From contig NZ_WOBR01000003.1 of the NCBI RefSeq assembly GCF_009727955.1, forward strand, positions 22,069 through 86,068: 64,000 bases of DNA. The letters are read 5' to 3'. This document shows positions 26,302 through 36,042 of the stretch, one piece after another. The position numbers and the translations under genes were made by a program. The notes beneath the pieces are model-generated. The model was given only the letters and a program-made list of their open reading frames with translations. It did not search any database and had not been told where the DNA came from. Origin of the DNA: Aliivibrio fischeri (GTDB lineage Bacteria; Pseudomonadota; Gammaproteobacteria; Enterobacterales; Vibrionaceae). Every line of letters begins with the position of its first letter. The first letter of the stretch is position 1.

Positions 26302-27569
26302 GCAGCCCATTATTTAAATCGTCATTTCTGAAAGACAGCGTATTAAAAGACAATCTTATTTTTAGAGCGCCGGCGAATACCAGTTTTGATCAATGTTTAA
26401 AATGCACCGTTTGTACCGTTTATTGCCCTGTAGCAAAAGAAAACCCTGATTATCCGGGGCCAAAACAATGCGGACCTGATGGTGAGCGCCTACGCTTTAA
26501 AAGTCCTGAATATTATGATGAAACCCTTAAACTCTGCACAAACTGCAAACGTTGTGAAACGGCTTGCCCATCAGGGGTAAAAATTGGTGACATGATCGCT
26601 GTGGCTCGTGGAAAATATGGTAAACCAGCTTACAACATGAAAGGTCTTCGTGATTTTGTATTAAGCCATACGGATTTATTTGGTTCAATTGCCACCCCTG
26701 TAGCACCTGTTGTAAACGCAGTAACCAGTGTTCCTTTAGTAAAAAAAGTAATGCATAAAACCATTGGTGTACATGACCATAAATCGCTTCCTAAATACTC
26801 TCATGGGACATTTAGAAAATGGTATAAAAAAGAAGTGAATGACCAAAGCGTATTTGAACGACAAGTTCACTATTTCCATGGTTGTTTTGTAAACTACAAT
26901 CACCCACAACTCGGAAAAGATTTCATTAAAGTAATGAACAATATGAACATCGGGGTTCAATTGTTAGATAAAGAAAAATGTTGCGGTGTACCACTTATCG
27001 CGAATGGATTTCACAAGAAAGCACAAAAAAATGCTGAATTTAATGTCGCTAACTTAGAAGCGGCTATTGAACGTCAAGATGTTCCAATTCTTTCAACCTC
27101 TTCAACCTGTTCATTTACTCTCCAACAAGAGTATCCACATGTTCTAGATGTAGATAACACAAAAGTCGCCAAAAAAATTGAATACGTTACTCGTTTCTTA
27201 TTAAAAGAAATCATGAATGGTCGTGGACCAAATATGAAACCAATAAATAAAAGAATTGTGTACCACACACCTTGTCATTTAGAGCGCAGTGGTGGCAGTA
27301 TTTATACTATTGAATTACTACGAGCTATCCCAGGCTTAGAGGTACAAGTACTCGCCAGTGAATGTTGTGGCTTGGCTGGTACCTATGGCTTTAAAACCGA
27401 AAACTACGAAACATCAGTTGCCATAGGTAAGAATATATTCGATAAAATTAAAGCAGCCAAACCTGATTATGCGATTACCGATTGTGAAACTTGTAAATGG
27501 CAAATCGAAGAAAACACTAATATTACAACCATCCACCCAATCTCACTTTTATGTGAAGCTCTTATCTAA
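26298..27569 (+). CDS. glpC: Anaerobic glycerol-3-phosphate dehydrogenase subunit C
   Basis: 423 residues. Two [4Fe-4S] ferredoxin motifs near the start (CLKCTVCTVYCPVA and CTNCKRCETACPSG), then two CCG domains (EKCCGVPLIANGFH and SECCGLAGTYGF), the usual GlpC order. It anchors the GlpAB dimer at the membrane and delivers electrons to quinone. The length is in the family range. A hairpin follows within 10 bases, marking the end of the operon. Confidence 0.94.
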   Translation: MSSPLFKSSFLKDSVLKDNLIFRAPANTSFDQCLKCTVCTVYCPVAKENPDYPGPKQCGPDGERLRFKSPEYYDETLKLCTNCKRCETACPSGVKIGDMIAVARGKYGKPAYNMKGLRDFVLSHTDLFGSIATPVAPVVNAVTSVPLVKKVMHKTIGVHDHKSLPKYSHGTFRKWYKKEVNDQSVFERQVHYFHGCFVNYNHPQLGKDFIKVMNNMNIGVQLLDKEKCCGVPLIANGFHKKAQKNAEFNVANLEAAIERQDVPILSTSSTCSFTLQQEYPHVLDVDNTKVAKKIEYVTRFLLKEIMNGRGPNMKPINKRIVYHTPCHLERSGGSIYTIELLRAIPGLEVQVLASECCGLAGTYGFKTENYETSVAIGKNIFDKIKAAKPDYAITDCETCKWQIEENTNITTIHPISLLCEALI

Positions 27570-27576
27570 AGCCTCG

Positions 27577-27608
27577 ATATTTATGGGCACACCATTGCCC
27601 ATAAATAT
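27577..27608 (+). terminator. Hairpin after glpC
   Basis: A 13-bp perfect stem (ATATTTATGGGCA and complement) with a 6-base loop. No T-run follows, so it may also be an mRNA-stabilising structure. Confidence 0.6.
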
Positions 27609-27847
27609 TCACAACACCACCCACAAAAAGACAACTCATTCACAAAATCAATCTTAAATCATAAACCAAATCTATACCCAAGAAAAAACCATTTACCCTT
27701 ACAATACAACAAGTAACAATAAGTGATCAAAATCAAATACTTAGAAATATAGTGTTCATTTTTGATACAAGCTTGACATTGGTATTGACAATCTTATATA
27801 TAATAACAATTAATACATCGAATTAATAAATACAGTCTATTCACCTT

Positions 27848-29011
27848 ATGCTTAAGCGAATAAAAATCGAGCACCGTGATTTCATATTGAACATCGCGGA
27901 TAACTCTATTTCCAAAAAAAATAAAATAATTAAATTAACCGAAACAGAATGTAAAATTCTTACGTTACTTCTCTTAGCGCCAAAACAAGTATTCAGTAAG
28001 GAAGAAATTTTACGCTACGCTTGGGACGAAGAATTAAATAACAATATTAGTGTTGTGCCTCAAGCCATCTCGGTTTTACGTAAAAAGTTATACCGTGATG
28101 ATATTGATGCTATAGATACTGTAAAAGGAAAAGGGTATAAAGCAACACCCAGCAGAAAACGTTGCTTATCTAAACGAAAGAAAAAGTGTGGCATTACAAT
28201 CGCAATACTTGCGTGCAGCATAGTCACATATGGTTTTTATATTCAAAAGCCAGATGAACAACCAGAGATTGCTCAATCATTACTCAAAGTCGATGATAAT
28301 ATTTATCAAACTTCAAACTCAGCCCCTATCATAATAAGTCCAGAAATATTCAGTGAAAATGTTAAGTACTTTATACATGTACAAAAAAAAGCGATAAGCT
28401 TGTCTGCTTGTAAAATAACCAATCAAAAATGCACAAGTATATACAACAAAATACTCTTCATTGATGATGAGAATACCAAAATAGATATGAATAAACTCAT
28501 TAGTGACGTGTCTTTTAAATTCAATAAACCTAAAGGAGAGCCCATTTATTGTAGCTCAAATAAGTATAGTAGCTATAAAGTATCAAGTAGCATAAATTTA
28601 AGAGCGATAAATAACGAATCTTATACTGGTCATATATTTATTAATTACGATGTAACTCAATTAGACACAAATCAATACAAAGCAGAATTGTCTGCTTATG
28701 TGAAAGAATCTGGTTATATTGGTAGTTTTGGATACTCTGTTAACCTTAATGCAGAAACAAAAGAAATCACAAATCAATCAAATGAACATTATATTTCTAA
28801 AATAAGCAGAGATATGAAATACAGTGGCATTAAGTCAGGTCGACAACAATTTGGAACCATAAAAGATCAAAGTCAACTGTATGCTTTTCCTCTTATGAAA
28901 AATGGAACTCATTCCACTTACTTTAATCATATTTACCCAATGGGCAATGGAGTGAACTATGTCTACATGGAAAATGCAAATATAGGCTACTTAACCTTTT
29001 TCTATAAATAA
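27848..29011 (+). CDS. ToxR-like membrane-bound transcription regulator, paralogue 2
   Basis: 387 residues. Winged helix at 27-100 (KLTETECKILTLLLLAPKQVFS, VVPQAISVLRKKL, IDTVKGKGYKA), a basic juxtamembrane patch (KRKKKCG), a membrane helix at 114-132 and a periplasmic domain of about 250 residues. The domain carries the shared SLSACKITNQKC (Cys-x6-Cys) then IYNKI, and SGYIGSFGYS further on. It is clearly homologous to the proteins at 10092 and 34872 along the whole length, closest to the latter by eye. No ToxS partner. Regulated genes are unknown; the adjacent MCP converges on it. Confidence 0.82.
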   Translation: MLKRIKIEHRDFILNIADNSISKKNKIIKLTETECKILTLLLLAPKQVFSKEEILRYAWDEELNNNISVVPQAISVLRKKLYRDDIDAIDTVKGKGYKATPSRKRCLSKRKKKCGITIAILACSIVTYGFYIQKPDEQPEIAQSLLKVDDNIYQTSNSAPIIISPEIFSENVKYFIHVQKKAISLSACKITNQKCTSIYNKILFIDDENTKIDMNKLISDVSFKFNKPKGEPIYCSSNKYSSYKVSSSINLRAINNESYTGHIFINYDVTQLDTNQYKAELSAYVKESGYIGSFGYSVNLNAETKEITNQSNEHYISKISRDMKYSGIKSGRQQFGTIKDQSQLYAFPLMKNGTHSTYFNHIYPMGNGVNYVYMENANIGYLTFFYK

Positions 29012-29044
29012 CAATAGGCTGTATCAAATTGATACAGCCTATTG
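29012..29044. terminator. Strong bidirectional hairpin terminator
   Basis: A 15-bp perfect stem (CAATAGGCTGTATCA and complement) with a 3-base loop. It starts at the first base after the ToxR-like stop codon and lies just before the end of the converging MCP gene. Confidence 0.85.
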
Positions 29045-29054
29045 AGTTTATTCA

Positions 29055-31016
29055 TTACACATTAAAAAAAGCTAACTTGGATTTTTGACCTTCAGACAGC
29101 TCTGATAAATGATTGCTGGCCTGAGAGCTTTCTTTTATTCCTTCCACATTTTGATTTATGCTCTCACTAATCACATTTACATTTTCGCTTATCGAAGAAA
29201 TTGCTCTGTTCTGCTCATTCGCAGCTGCTGCCATTTCCGAATTCGTTAATGTTATCTCTTCTATTGCATCAGAGATATCACCTAGCTTCTGATTGGTCTC
29301 TTCACTCATTCGTGTTGTTTCATGAATGATCTGAATTGACTCATCAACAGACTGAACTACATCAACGGATTTTTGCTGTAAATTATCAATAATTTCTTGA
29401 ATATTTTGTGTTGATTGTTGAGTTTTTGCAGCTAAGACTCGAACTTCATCTGCAACTACAGCAAACCCTCGACCACTTTCCCCTGCTCGAGCAGCTTCAA
29501 TTGCTGCATTTAACGCTAATAAATTCGTTTGCTCCGAGATAGATTCAATAACAGTAATAACTTCACTGATTTTATCGGTTTGAACTTTTAAATTAGTCAC
29601 TTCTTCTGAGGTCAAATCCATTTGCTGCACAAGAGAACTACTCAAGTTAGCACTTTCATTCGCACTTTTGGACCCTTCTACCGTTAACGATAATACATGT
29701 CTTGCTCGTTCATCTGCTTGCGAAGCAGAAGCATCAACTTGCGCGGAAGACGCAGATAATTCAGTTACAGCTGCCGCAATCAGCTCTACTTGTGATTTTT
29801 GATCGCTAGCATTAGCTTCGCTTTGTACCATTACTGCAGCTAATTCTGTTGAAGCCGACGAAACCTCATCACCTACATTCCTTAAATCATTAATTAAACT
29901 TTTTAAGTGAGCAACCGTATCGTCTGTGTTCACACATAGCTGACCAACTTCATTAGCCCCTTCAAGATTAGTTAAATAAGTTAAGTCTCCAGAAGCAATA
30001 AGCTTCATTTGCCCTTGTATTTCAAGGATTGGCTTAGCGATAATTTTTGCAGTCAACCAACCAATACCAATAGACAATGCCGCTACAGCGATTAAGAATA
30101 AAAGCATGAAGGACTTACTTTCATCAATTTGCTTAGTTGCATCAAGACTCAAATGATGTGTTTTATCCATAATTTCAGTTAATAAGCCAGATAAGATCGA
30201 ATCTGCTTTAGTACCTACATCAACCAATTCACTATTATTAATATTAATTAAATGTCCTTGCTTCCATAATACATCATTAACTGCATAATAATCTTTGAAA
30301 CCTGCTAGTAATACTTTTTTTGCTTTAATGTTTTTAATCTTATTCGTTTCTTCAAATATTTTATTAAAACGAAGATCAAGTTCATTTTTAAAAGCTAAAT
30401 TTAAATCTAGTGAATAAACAGATGACATTCTAACAACAATAATCGCTGTTGATGCATATAATTCTTGTCTGATTTTATTCCACTCTTTTCTTTCAAACTC
30501 ATTAGCATTACTTTCTAAAATAATACGATTAGCGTCATTAATGTAATCTGTTATCCAAGGTAAGTCAGACCATGCTTTATCCATATCTTTATACAGATTA
30601 ATATTATCAGAAAGGTTCTCACCATATATAGCAAGTAATCGACTTACTTCATCCATTTTATTTTTAAAATCGTCTGAAGATGACAATTTACTGCTTGATG
30701 CTTTAACATCTTGAAATAGAGTAGAAACCATTTTGTCAGTTTCTTCAAACTTGGAATAAGAAAGAGACAGCTCATTAGGGATGCCTATTGAGCGGCTCAC
30801 AGCAATTCTTAAGTGTAACAGTTTCTCTTGTGCTTCTGTTAATTGAGTACTGTCTGATGAGTTGTAATCCATTGATATTGAATTATTTCCAAGTCTGTCA
30901 TAACTGCTCATTATAACCATTGATAAAATGGCAGTAAGAGATACAGCTATAACTACTGGTAACAATACTTGGTACCTAACTTTAAGGTTCATAAAAATGC
31001 GTTGAAAATATTCCAC
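29055..31016 (-). CDS. Methyl-accepting chemotaxis protein
   Basis: 653 residues from a GTG after AAGGATAACTC. Membrane helix at about 17-37, an all-helical periplasmic sensor domain at 40-300 (four-helix-bundle type), a second helix at about 303-325, HAMP, and the cytoplasmic signalling hairpin with the near-invariant tip [20 protein letters not shown] and [15 protein letters not shown]. There is no C-terminal CheR-binding pentapeptide, so adaptation probably depends on other receptors. The ligand is unknown. A small gene lies 13 bp upstream and may be co-transcribed. Confidence 0.92.
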   Translation of the reverse strand: MEYFQRIFMNLKVRYQVLLPVVIAVSLTAILSMVIMSSYDRLGNNSISMDYNSSDSTQLTEAQEKLLHLRIAVSRSIGIPNELSLSYSKFEETDKMVSTLFQDVKASSSKLSSSDDFKNKMDEVSRLLAIYGENLSDNINLYKDMDKAWSDLPWITDYINDANRIILESNANEFERKEWNKIRQELYASTAIIVVRMSSVYSLDLNLAFKNELDLRFNKIFEETNKIKNIKAKKVLLAGFKDYYAVNDVLWKQGHLININNSELVDVGTKADSILSGLLTEIMDKTHHLSLDATKQIDESKSFMLLFLIAVAALSIGIGWLTAKIIAKPILEIQGQMKLIASGDLTYLTNLEGANEVGQLCVNTDDTVAHLKSLINDLRNVGDEVSSASTELAAVMVQSEANASDQKSQVELIAAAVTELSASSAQVDASASQADERARHVLSLTVEGSKSANESANLSSSLVQQMDLTSEEVTNLKVQTDKISEVITVIESISEQTNLLALNAAIEAARAGESGRGFAVVADEVRVLAAKTQQSTQNIQEIIDNLQQKSVDVVQSVDESIQIIHETTRMSEETNQKLGDISDAIEEITLTNSEMAAAANEQNRAISSISENVNVISESINQNVEGIKESSQASNHLSELSEGQKSKLAFFNV

Positions 31017-31029
31017 GAGTTATCCTTTG

Positions 31030-31233
31030 TTAACGACGATTGTCCATTTGACTTGGAAATGAGTGAACAAAAATAATTTTCACGTCCAGCAATGTTTCAA
31101 TAAAAAAAATCTCTTCCTGGCTCAAAACAGAACGCATCGATACATCACACTTAACTTGTTCTTTGCCTTTTAAAGTTTGTTTTTTGACTATGACGTTTTG
31201 TACATACATATTTTTGTTAACTGCCATTTCCAT
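31030..31233 (-). CDS. Small hypothetical protein upstream of the MCP
   Basis: 67 residues, basic at the start and hydrophobic at the end (FFIETLLDVKIIFVHSF). It lies 13 bp before the MCP start on the same strand, suggesting a shared transcript. The ribosome site is weak; either of two in-frame ATGs six bases apart could serve. No family recognised, and it may not be translated. Confidence 0.35.
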   Translation of the reverse strand: MEMAVNKNMYVQNVIVKKQTLKGKEQVKCDVSMRSVLSQEEIFFIETLLDVKIIFVHSFPSQMDNRR

Positions 31234-31544
31234 TTATATTTTTAAAAGTTAAGTCTACATGACTAAATTGTTAGTAAGGAGTAGGCAGTTGCATGAAAAA
31301 AGAGGTAAATACCTATATATCAATTACTTAATACTCTTTAATTTAAAATATTTTAGATTAATTTATTCATAACGTTATATTCATAGTCACTTCTTAGATG
31401 GATAATTAAAAATTCAAATTATCAAATACATAAATAATCAATTTATAAGTGTGATCGAGATCTTGATTTGTACTATAAATATTCAAAGTCAATATAAATA
31501 AAGCGTGATACATTAGCGGCAATTTTTCTAGTAAAATAATAACG
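31234..31544. other. AT-rich divergent promoter region, no gene seen
   Basis: 311 bases between divergent genes. No RNA or repeat could be supported. Confidence 0.5.
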
Positions 31545-33224
31545 ATGATTAAGAATAAATACTTTATTTATCAGCCTAATTTTTTTGAAGGTTCTATTGT
31601 TTCTTACGAAGCATTAATAAGATTTAAAGACTCAACCGTACTTCCAAACGAGTTCATTGAATCACTTGAAGATAAAACGTCTTTTGATAAAGAAGTTATT
31701 TCACATGTTGTTGCAGACAAATTAACGTTAAAAAACAACGAAAGCATTCATATTTCGATAAACGTGTTCGCGAAAAGTCTAGAATCAAATGAATTTATTG
31801 AACATTGCGAAAAAATATTTGCTCAACACCAAGGATTTACTCTAGAACTGAACTTCAAAAATCAAGATTTCAATTTAGAGCAAATTAATCGAAATATGAG
31901 ACGATTGAGAGCATTAGGCGTACTTTTTACTCTTGATGACTATGGAACTGAGTGTAAGCACTCTGATCCATTATTAGAACTCAATTTTGATTATATAAAA
32001 ATTGATCGTTCTCTTATTAGTACAATTAGTGATGACTATTTATCATTTTGCTTTTTACGCTCCTTATATCATAAATTGCATAAATTCCTCGGTTATAAAG
32101 TCGCGATAAAAGGCATTGAAAATATAAACCAGTTAAACTTAATTAATTCCTTTGGCTCTGTGATCTCTCAAGGTTATCATTTATCTCATCCGTTAGAACT
32201 AAGTGAACTTAATTCACAACATAGAGGGAAACAGAACGGTTTATCAGACAGTGATAATAAATATAATGAACCTATAGATCGTTTTATTTATAATGTAAAC
32301 ACTGCCACAAATAATACAGAACTCACCGTTGCCCTTAGTAATCTAAAAGAACAGGATCCATTTAATTTACTTGGTATTGATTATAATAACTTTAATTTAA
32401 GTGCGTTAAATTTAAAGTATCAAGAACTGCTTGATGGTATTAAAAGTCCATCCATTCTTTTTACTACAAATTTAATGAAGCATTGTAATTGCCTTTTCAT
32501 TTTGCGGGATGAACATGGTGTTGCGATCTATAATAATCAAAAACATATCGACTACCTAGGATGTAGTTTGGTTGGGATGCCAATTGATGAAGTGTTAGCT
32601 AAATACCCAGACTACCAAACCTGCTTACAACTTGATCAACAATTGCTAAATAAAAGCTCTGATATTCTGATTTCAAATGAGACCGTTGAAGTAGGCTCTT
32701 TGACCCAGTACTTTCATACGTATAGACAAAAAATTAAATACTTCGATAAAACATTTATCATGACTTTCGTCTACGAAGATGATCAAGAAGGAAATGCTAC
32801 GATAGACCCATTAACAGGCTGTTTTACAAAAATAAAGTTAGATCACATAGATACAAATTTGTATAACACCATGGCGTTTATTGATTTGGACGGTTTTAAA
32901 AGCATTAATGACGAGTTCGGACATCAGTGTGGTGATCTACAACTCAAAGAAGGTGCACGCTTAATTAATAAATACTTAAGAAAAGAAGATTTATTAATTC
33001 GTTTTGGTGGGGATGAGTTTATTTTATGCTTTGATTCAACCTCCACAACAAACATAAGTAAAAAATTAGCCGCTATACGCACCAGTTTTGAAGAACACTT
33101 TCGACAAAAAGGTCTAGATTTATCCTTCTCTTTTGGTGTTTCGTTAATAGAACACAATGTAAAAAGTGCATTAGAACAAGCGGATAAAGCGATGTATATA
33201 AATAAACGAAAACGTAAGAAATAA
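31545..33224 (+). CDS. EAL-PAS-GGDEF protein with reversed domain order
   Basis: 559 residues, no membrane helix. The N-terminal EAL domain (about 5-225) has SYEALIRFKD, the Asn in HISINVF, the LDDYGTE pair of Asp, IKIDRSLI, KGIEN and SQGYHLSHPL, so most metal and catalytic positions are kept; the usual E-x-T-E-S loop reads ELNFK. A PAS-like stretch (about 310-410) follows, then GGDEF (about 420-559) with RFGGDEF and an I-site RKED five residues before it. GGDEF usually precedes EAL, so the order is unusual. Both c-di-GMP synthesis and breakdown are possible; the altered EAL loop makes weak hydrolysis likely (inference). The gene stands alone. Confidence 0.82.
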   Translation: MIKNKYFIYQPNFFEGSIVSYEALIRFKDSTVLPNEFIESLEDKTSFDKEVISHVVADKLTLKNNESIHISINVFAKSLESNEFIEHCEKIFAQHQGFTLELNFKNQDFNLEQINRNMRRLRALGVLFTLDDYGTECKHSDPLLELNFDYIKIDRSLISTISDDYLSFCFLRSLYHKLHKFLGYKVAIKGIENINQLNLINSFGSVISQGYHLSHPLELSELNSQHRGKQNGLSDSDNKYNEPIDRFIYNVNTATNNTELTVALSNLKEQDPFNLLGIDYNNFNLSALNLKYQELLDGIKSPSILFTTNLMKHCNCLFILRDEHGVAIYNNQKHIDYLGCSLVGMPIDEVLAKYPDYQTCLQLDQQLLNKSSDILISNETVEVGSLTQYFHTYRQKIKYFDKTFIMTFVYEDDQEGNATIDPLTGCFTKIKLDHIDTNLYNTMAFIDLDGFKSINDEFGHQCGDLQLKEGARLINKYLRKEDLLIRFGGDEFILCFDSTSTTNISKKLAAIRTSFEEHFRQKGLDLSFSFGVSLIEHNVKSALEQADKAMYINKRKRKK

Positions 33225-33230
33225 AGAAAT

Positions 33231-33262
33231 ATAAGCTTCACCACGCATGAAGCTTATTTTTT
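33231..33262. terminator. Hairpin terminator
   Basis: ATAAGCTTCA pairs with TGAAGCTTAT, followed by a run of six T. It lies between the GGDEF gene and the converging acylase gene. Confidence 0.8.
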
Positions 33263-33269
33263 CAACAAA

Positions 33270-34358
33270 TTATAATCCAGCAGTCACATCAATTACATGA
33301 AAACGTCCTGAATCAAGTGGACGTTTCGTTTCTACTTTCTCATTAAAGTTTATTTTAGTTAAATCTACTTTCTTAACCCTACTATCTCGCATGGTTTTAT
33401 AGAAAAATACTCCATTAGTTTGATCAATTACCGATGTCCACTGAGTCGCACTCGGTAAATCAGGAATATGTTCTTTAGAGCTAAATTCACTACCAATTGG
33501 AATATCAAAATTATTCAAAATATGGAACGCTTGAGATACCGCTTGCTCTTCTGTCTTCATAATAGGCGCAGAATTAACATAAAATGCAGCACGTACAAAT
33601 CGAGATGGTGGTGTAATATCACCAGGAAGACCTAAGAAACTTGATCCAACACCAAATGAAAAGGCATTAACATCATTAATTTTTTGTCCCTTACTGGATC
33701 CTGGTGCTAGATGGATATAATTATTAAGGTTAGTCACTTGCCATTGGTAGTCAGGTGCATTGGTTAATACCTTCGCCGTATTCTTATGAATATTCACCTC
33801 ACCATTGTTCATTATTTCAATTACGATATTATTCCCTTGTTTATCTGCAACTCGCCAATGTGCCGTCGGTGATGGGTTACCTTTCACATCAATATATACT
33901 GGAACAATTTTTATTTTATCAATCGCTTGCTCTACTTCAGCTACCGTTTTAAATTGCGATAACATCCAACGGTTAAAGTCCATATCAGTAATGGTTTCCT
34001 TAGTATCATTTGGATTATACTTTTCTAATGAACCATAATTTTTGAAATAAAAGAGACCTGCGGTCAGTCCTTCTTCATTAACACCATCAGCAATAAAACG
34101 GTCATCACTTACCGATATACCAACAAAACCATATTTAGAGTCCCATCGTAATCCTTTTTTTTGGTCTGGCATTATTGATACGTAAGCATGATTACGTGGA
34201 GAAATAATGAGTTTACTATTAAGATCGTTTTGTCCCCACTCAATCGTTCGTGCTTGAATATAATCATTTTCAGTCGTTGAAAGCGAAATACCAGTACAAG
34301 CACTGGCTGAATAGGCAACACAAGAAGCAATAAGCATAGAGAGAAGTTTGATTTTCAT
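33270..34358 (-). CDS. Choloylglycine hydrolase / penicillin V acylase family Ntn-hydrolase, secreted
   Basis: 362 residues. A signal peptide ends SAYSASA-like and is followed directly by Cys21, which would be the N-terminal nucleophile after cleavage (CTGISLSTTENDY, then QARTIEWGQ with the conserved Arg). Further catalytic positions are visible: DGVNEEGL, LTNAPDYQWQ and the Arg of PPSRFVRA. Family members cut linear amide bonds in penicillin V, bile salts or, in several Gram-negative homologues, acyl-homoserine lactones. The substrate here is not determined. The product should be periplasmic. It converges on the EAL-GGDEF gene. Confidence 0.87.
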   Translation of the reverse strand: MKIKLLSMLIASCVAYSASACTGISLSTTENDYIQARTIEWGQNDLNSKLIISPRNHAYVSIMPDQKKGLRWDSKYGFVGISVSDDRFIADGVNEEGLTAGLFYFKNYGSLEKYNPNDTKETITDMDFNRWMLSQFKTVAEVEQAIDKIKIVPVYIDVKGNPSPTAHWRVADKQGNNIVIEIMNNGEVNIHKNTAKVLTNAPDYQWQVTNLNNYIHLAPGSSKGQKINDVNAFSFGVGSSFLGLPGDITPPSRFVRAAFYVNSAPIMKTEEQAVSQAFHILNNFDIPIGSEFSSKEHIPDLPSATQWTSVIDQTNGVFFYKTMRDSRVKKVDLTKINFNEKVETKRPLDSGRFHVIDVTAGL

Positions 34359-34447
34359 TTTTATATCTCACTGTAAATGATTGCTTGATATTACTCCTAT
34401 CAAATCAGTTTCCAAGTATTTCTTACTCAATACTTAACATTACGGTA

Positions 34448-34645
34448 TTAATAATACCCATCCTTAACTAACTTGGTTACAGATAAACCATTTCCACTTT
34501 TATCTTTTAGCCTTCTTTCCATCCACTTAAAATCACTCAATTCAACAATAAATGTACAATGAACAAAGCATGAGGTAACTAAATCATTTTCGCAGAGATC
34601 CATAAACGATTGCATTGAATTACATATAAGAGTGATTCTTTCCAT
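34448..34645 (-). CDS. Small hypothetical protein, 65 residues
   Basis: A short frame with a good ribosome site (ATGAGGATG upstream of the ATG). Three Cys in the first half (ICNS, LCEN, SCFVHC) and a basic middle (WMERRLKDKSG). No family recognised. It is divergent from the third ToxR-like gene and lies 89 bp upstream of the acylase gene on the same strand. Confidence 0.45.
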   Translation of the reverse strand: MERITLICNSMQSFMDLCENDLVTSCFVHCTFIVELSDFKWMERRLKDKSGNGLSVTKLVKDGYY

Positions 34646-34871
34646 ATAACATCCTCATAATTAATATATCAGTTAAATTAGTAACCTAAATTCGATCATC
34701 TCATAAATGCGACATTGTTAGAAATAAAAAAAACAAAAAAAATAAAAACAAATAAACAATAAAAATCACTTCTCATATAATCAAATTAATCTAAAAATAA
34801 TCTCTAATAATCATAGACATTTTAAATATCATATTTGAGAATCATACGTCGTTTAGAATATAGGGATTACA

Positions 34872-35993
34872 ATGTCTAATAAAATTAAATATCATAATTT
34901 TTCATTACTAATAAATGAAAAAATAGTTATCACAAAAAACAATAAAGAAATAAAATTAAACTCAGTAGAACGAAATATCCTATCTCTACTAATACAAAAC
35001 CCTACTGTTATTTTCACTAAAGAAGAAATACTTAAACACTCATGGCGCGAAGAAATGGAGTGTCATCCTTCTGTTGTACCACAAGCTATTTCTTTACTTA
35101 GAAAAAAAATGTCTCTTCATAATTTAGAACCCATTGAAACGGTTAAAGGAAAAGGTTATAAAGCAGCATATCTAGTCCCTGACAAGTACCCTATAAAATA
35201 CTCATCTCTTGTTTTATTTGTCACTATTATGTCATTGATAATACTAGATTACCCTAATCTTCGCTTAGTACAAGAAAAGATAAAATCCTTTAAATTTCAA
35301 GAGGTAAACAAACAAATAGTAATCACATCAACCTCACTTCCCTTAAATTTAAAAGAGGTAAAGCTTAATGATAATGTTAAATATTTTATAAATAATCAAA
35401 ATAATTTTATCTCAATATCGGCTTGCAAATTTAAAGATAACAGGTGTACTAAAATTTATAATGGTATTTATTTCAAGGAAAAATCAGAACCAATCGACAT
35501 CCGCCTATTACTGTCTAACATCAAGTTCGATAAGTCACAGTACCTATCATTGGAAAATAAAATACAAACATTTTCGTTATCGGCTCAAGTAAATTTAAAA
35601 GCATTAAACAGTAAAAATTATAATGGAAAACTGTATATCAATTTTGACGTAGACAAAAAAAATGAAAATAATTTCTATGCAAAAAAAACAATGTATATTA
35701 AAGAGTCTGGATATTCAGGTGGATTTGGTTATGCTTCAAATAATGAGATAACCATAATTCACAATCCAGATTATGATAAATTATTAATAAAAAAAGTGGA
35801 TAAAAATGACTTAATATCTTTACGTTTCCAGTTTGGTATAGTTAAAAATAGTGACATGATTTACGCTTACAATATGTTATCAAAATCAAGAAATAAGTAC
35901 TCTTATACTTACTCTTATCCCATATCAAAAAACATAAGTTACTATTATAACGATGAAATGAATATTTCATATATTGGATATGAACATACATAA
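34872..35993 (+). CDS. ToxR-like membrane-bound transcription regulator, paralogue 3
   Basis: 373 residues. Winged helix at 28-99 (VERNILSLLIQNPTVIFTKEEIL, VVPQAISLLRKKM, IETVKGKGYKA), a membrane helix at 110-126, then a Lys/Asn-rich periplasmic domain with SISACKFKDNRC (Cys-x6-Cys), IYNGI and SGYSGGFGYAS. It is homologous along its whole length to the proteins at 10092 and 27848. Very AT-rich codon use (many AAA, AAT, TTA) even against its neighbours. No ToxS partner. Confidence 0.82.
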   Translation: MSNKIKYHNFSLLINEKIVITKNNKEIKLNSVERNILSLLIQNPTVIFTKEEILKHSWREEMECHPSVVPQAISLLRKKMSLHNLEPIETVKGKGYKAAYLVPDKYPIKYSSLVLFVTIMSLIILDYPNLRLVQEKIKSFKFQEVNKQIVITSTSLPLNLKEVKLNDNVKYFINNQNNFISISACKFKDNRCTKIYNGIYFKEKSEPIDIRLLLSNIKFDKSQYLSLENKIQTFSLSAQVNLKALNSKNYNGKLYINFDVDKKNENNFYAKKTMYIKESGYSGGFGYASNNEITIIHNPDYDKLLIKKVDKNDLISLRFQFGIVKNSDMIYAYNMLSKSRNKYSYTYSYPISKNISYYYNDEMNISYIGYEHT

Positions 35994-35995
35994 AA

Positions 35996-36019
35996 AAAGC
36001 AGCCATTATAGGCTGCTTT
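35996..36019. terminator. Bidirectional hairpin terminator
   Basis: AAAGCAGCC pairs with GGCTGCTTT across 6 bases, preceded by an A-run and followed by CATTTAT. It lies between the ToxR-like gene and glpD. Confidence 0.8.
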
Positions 36020-36042
36020 CATTTATATTACATTTTTCAATT

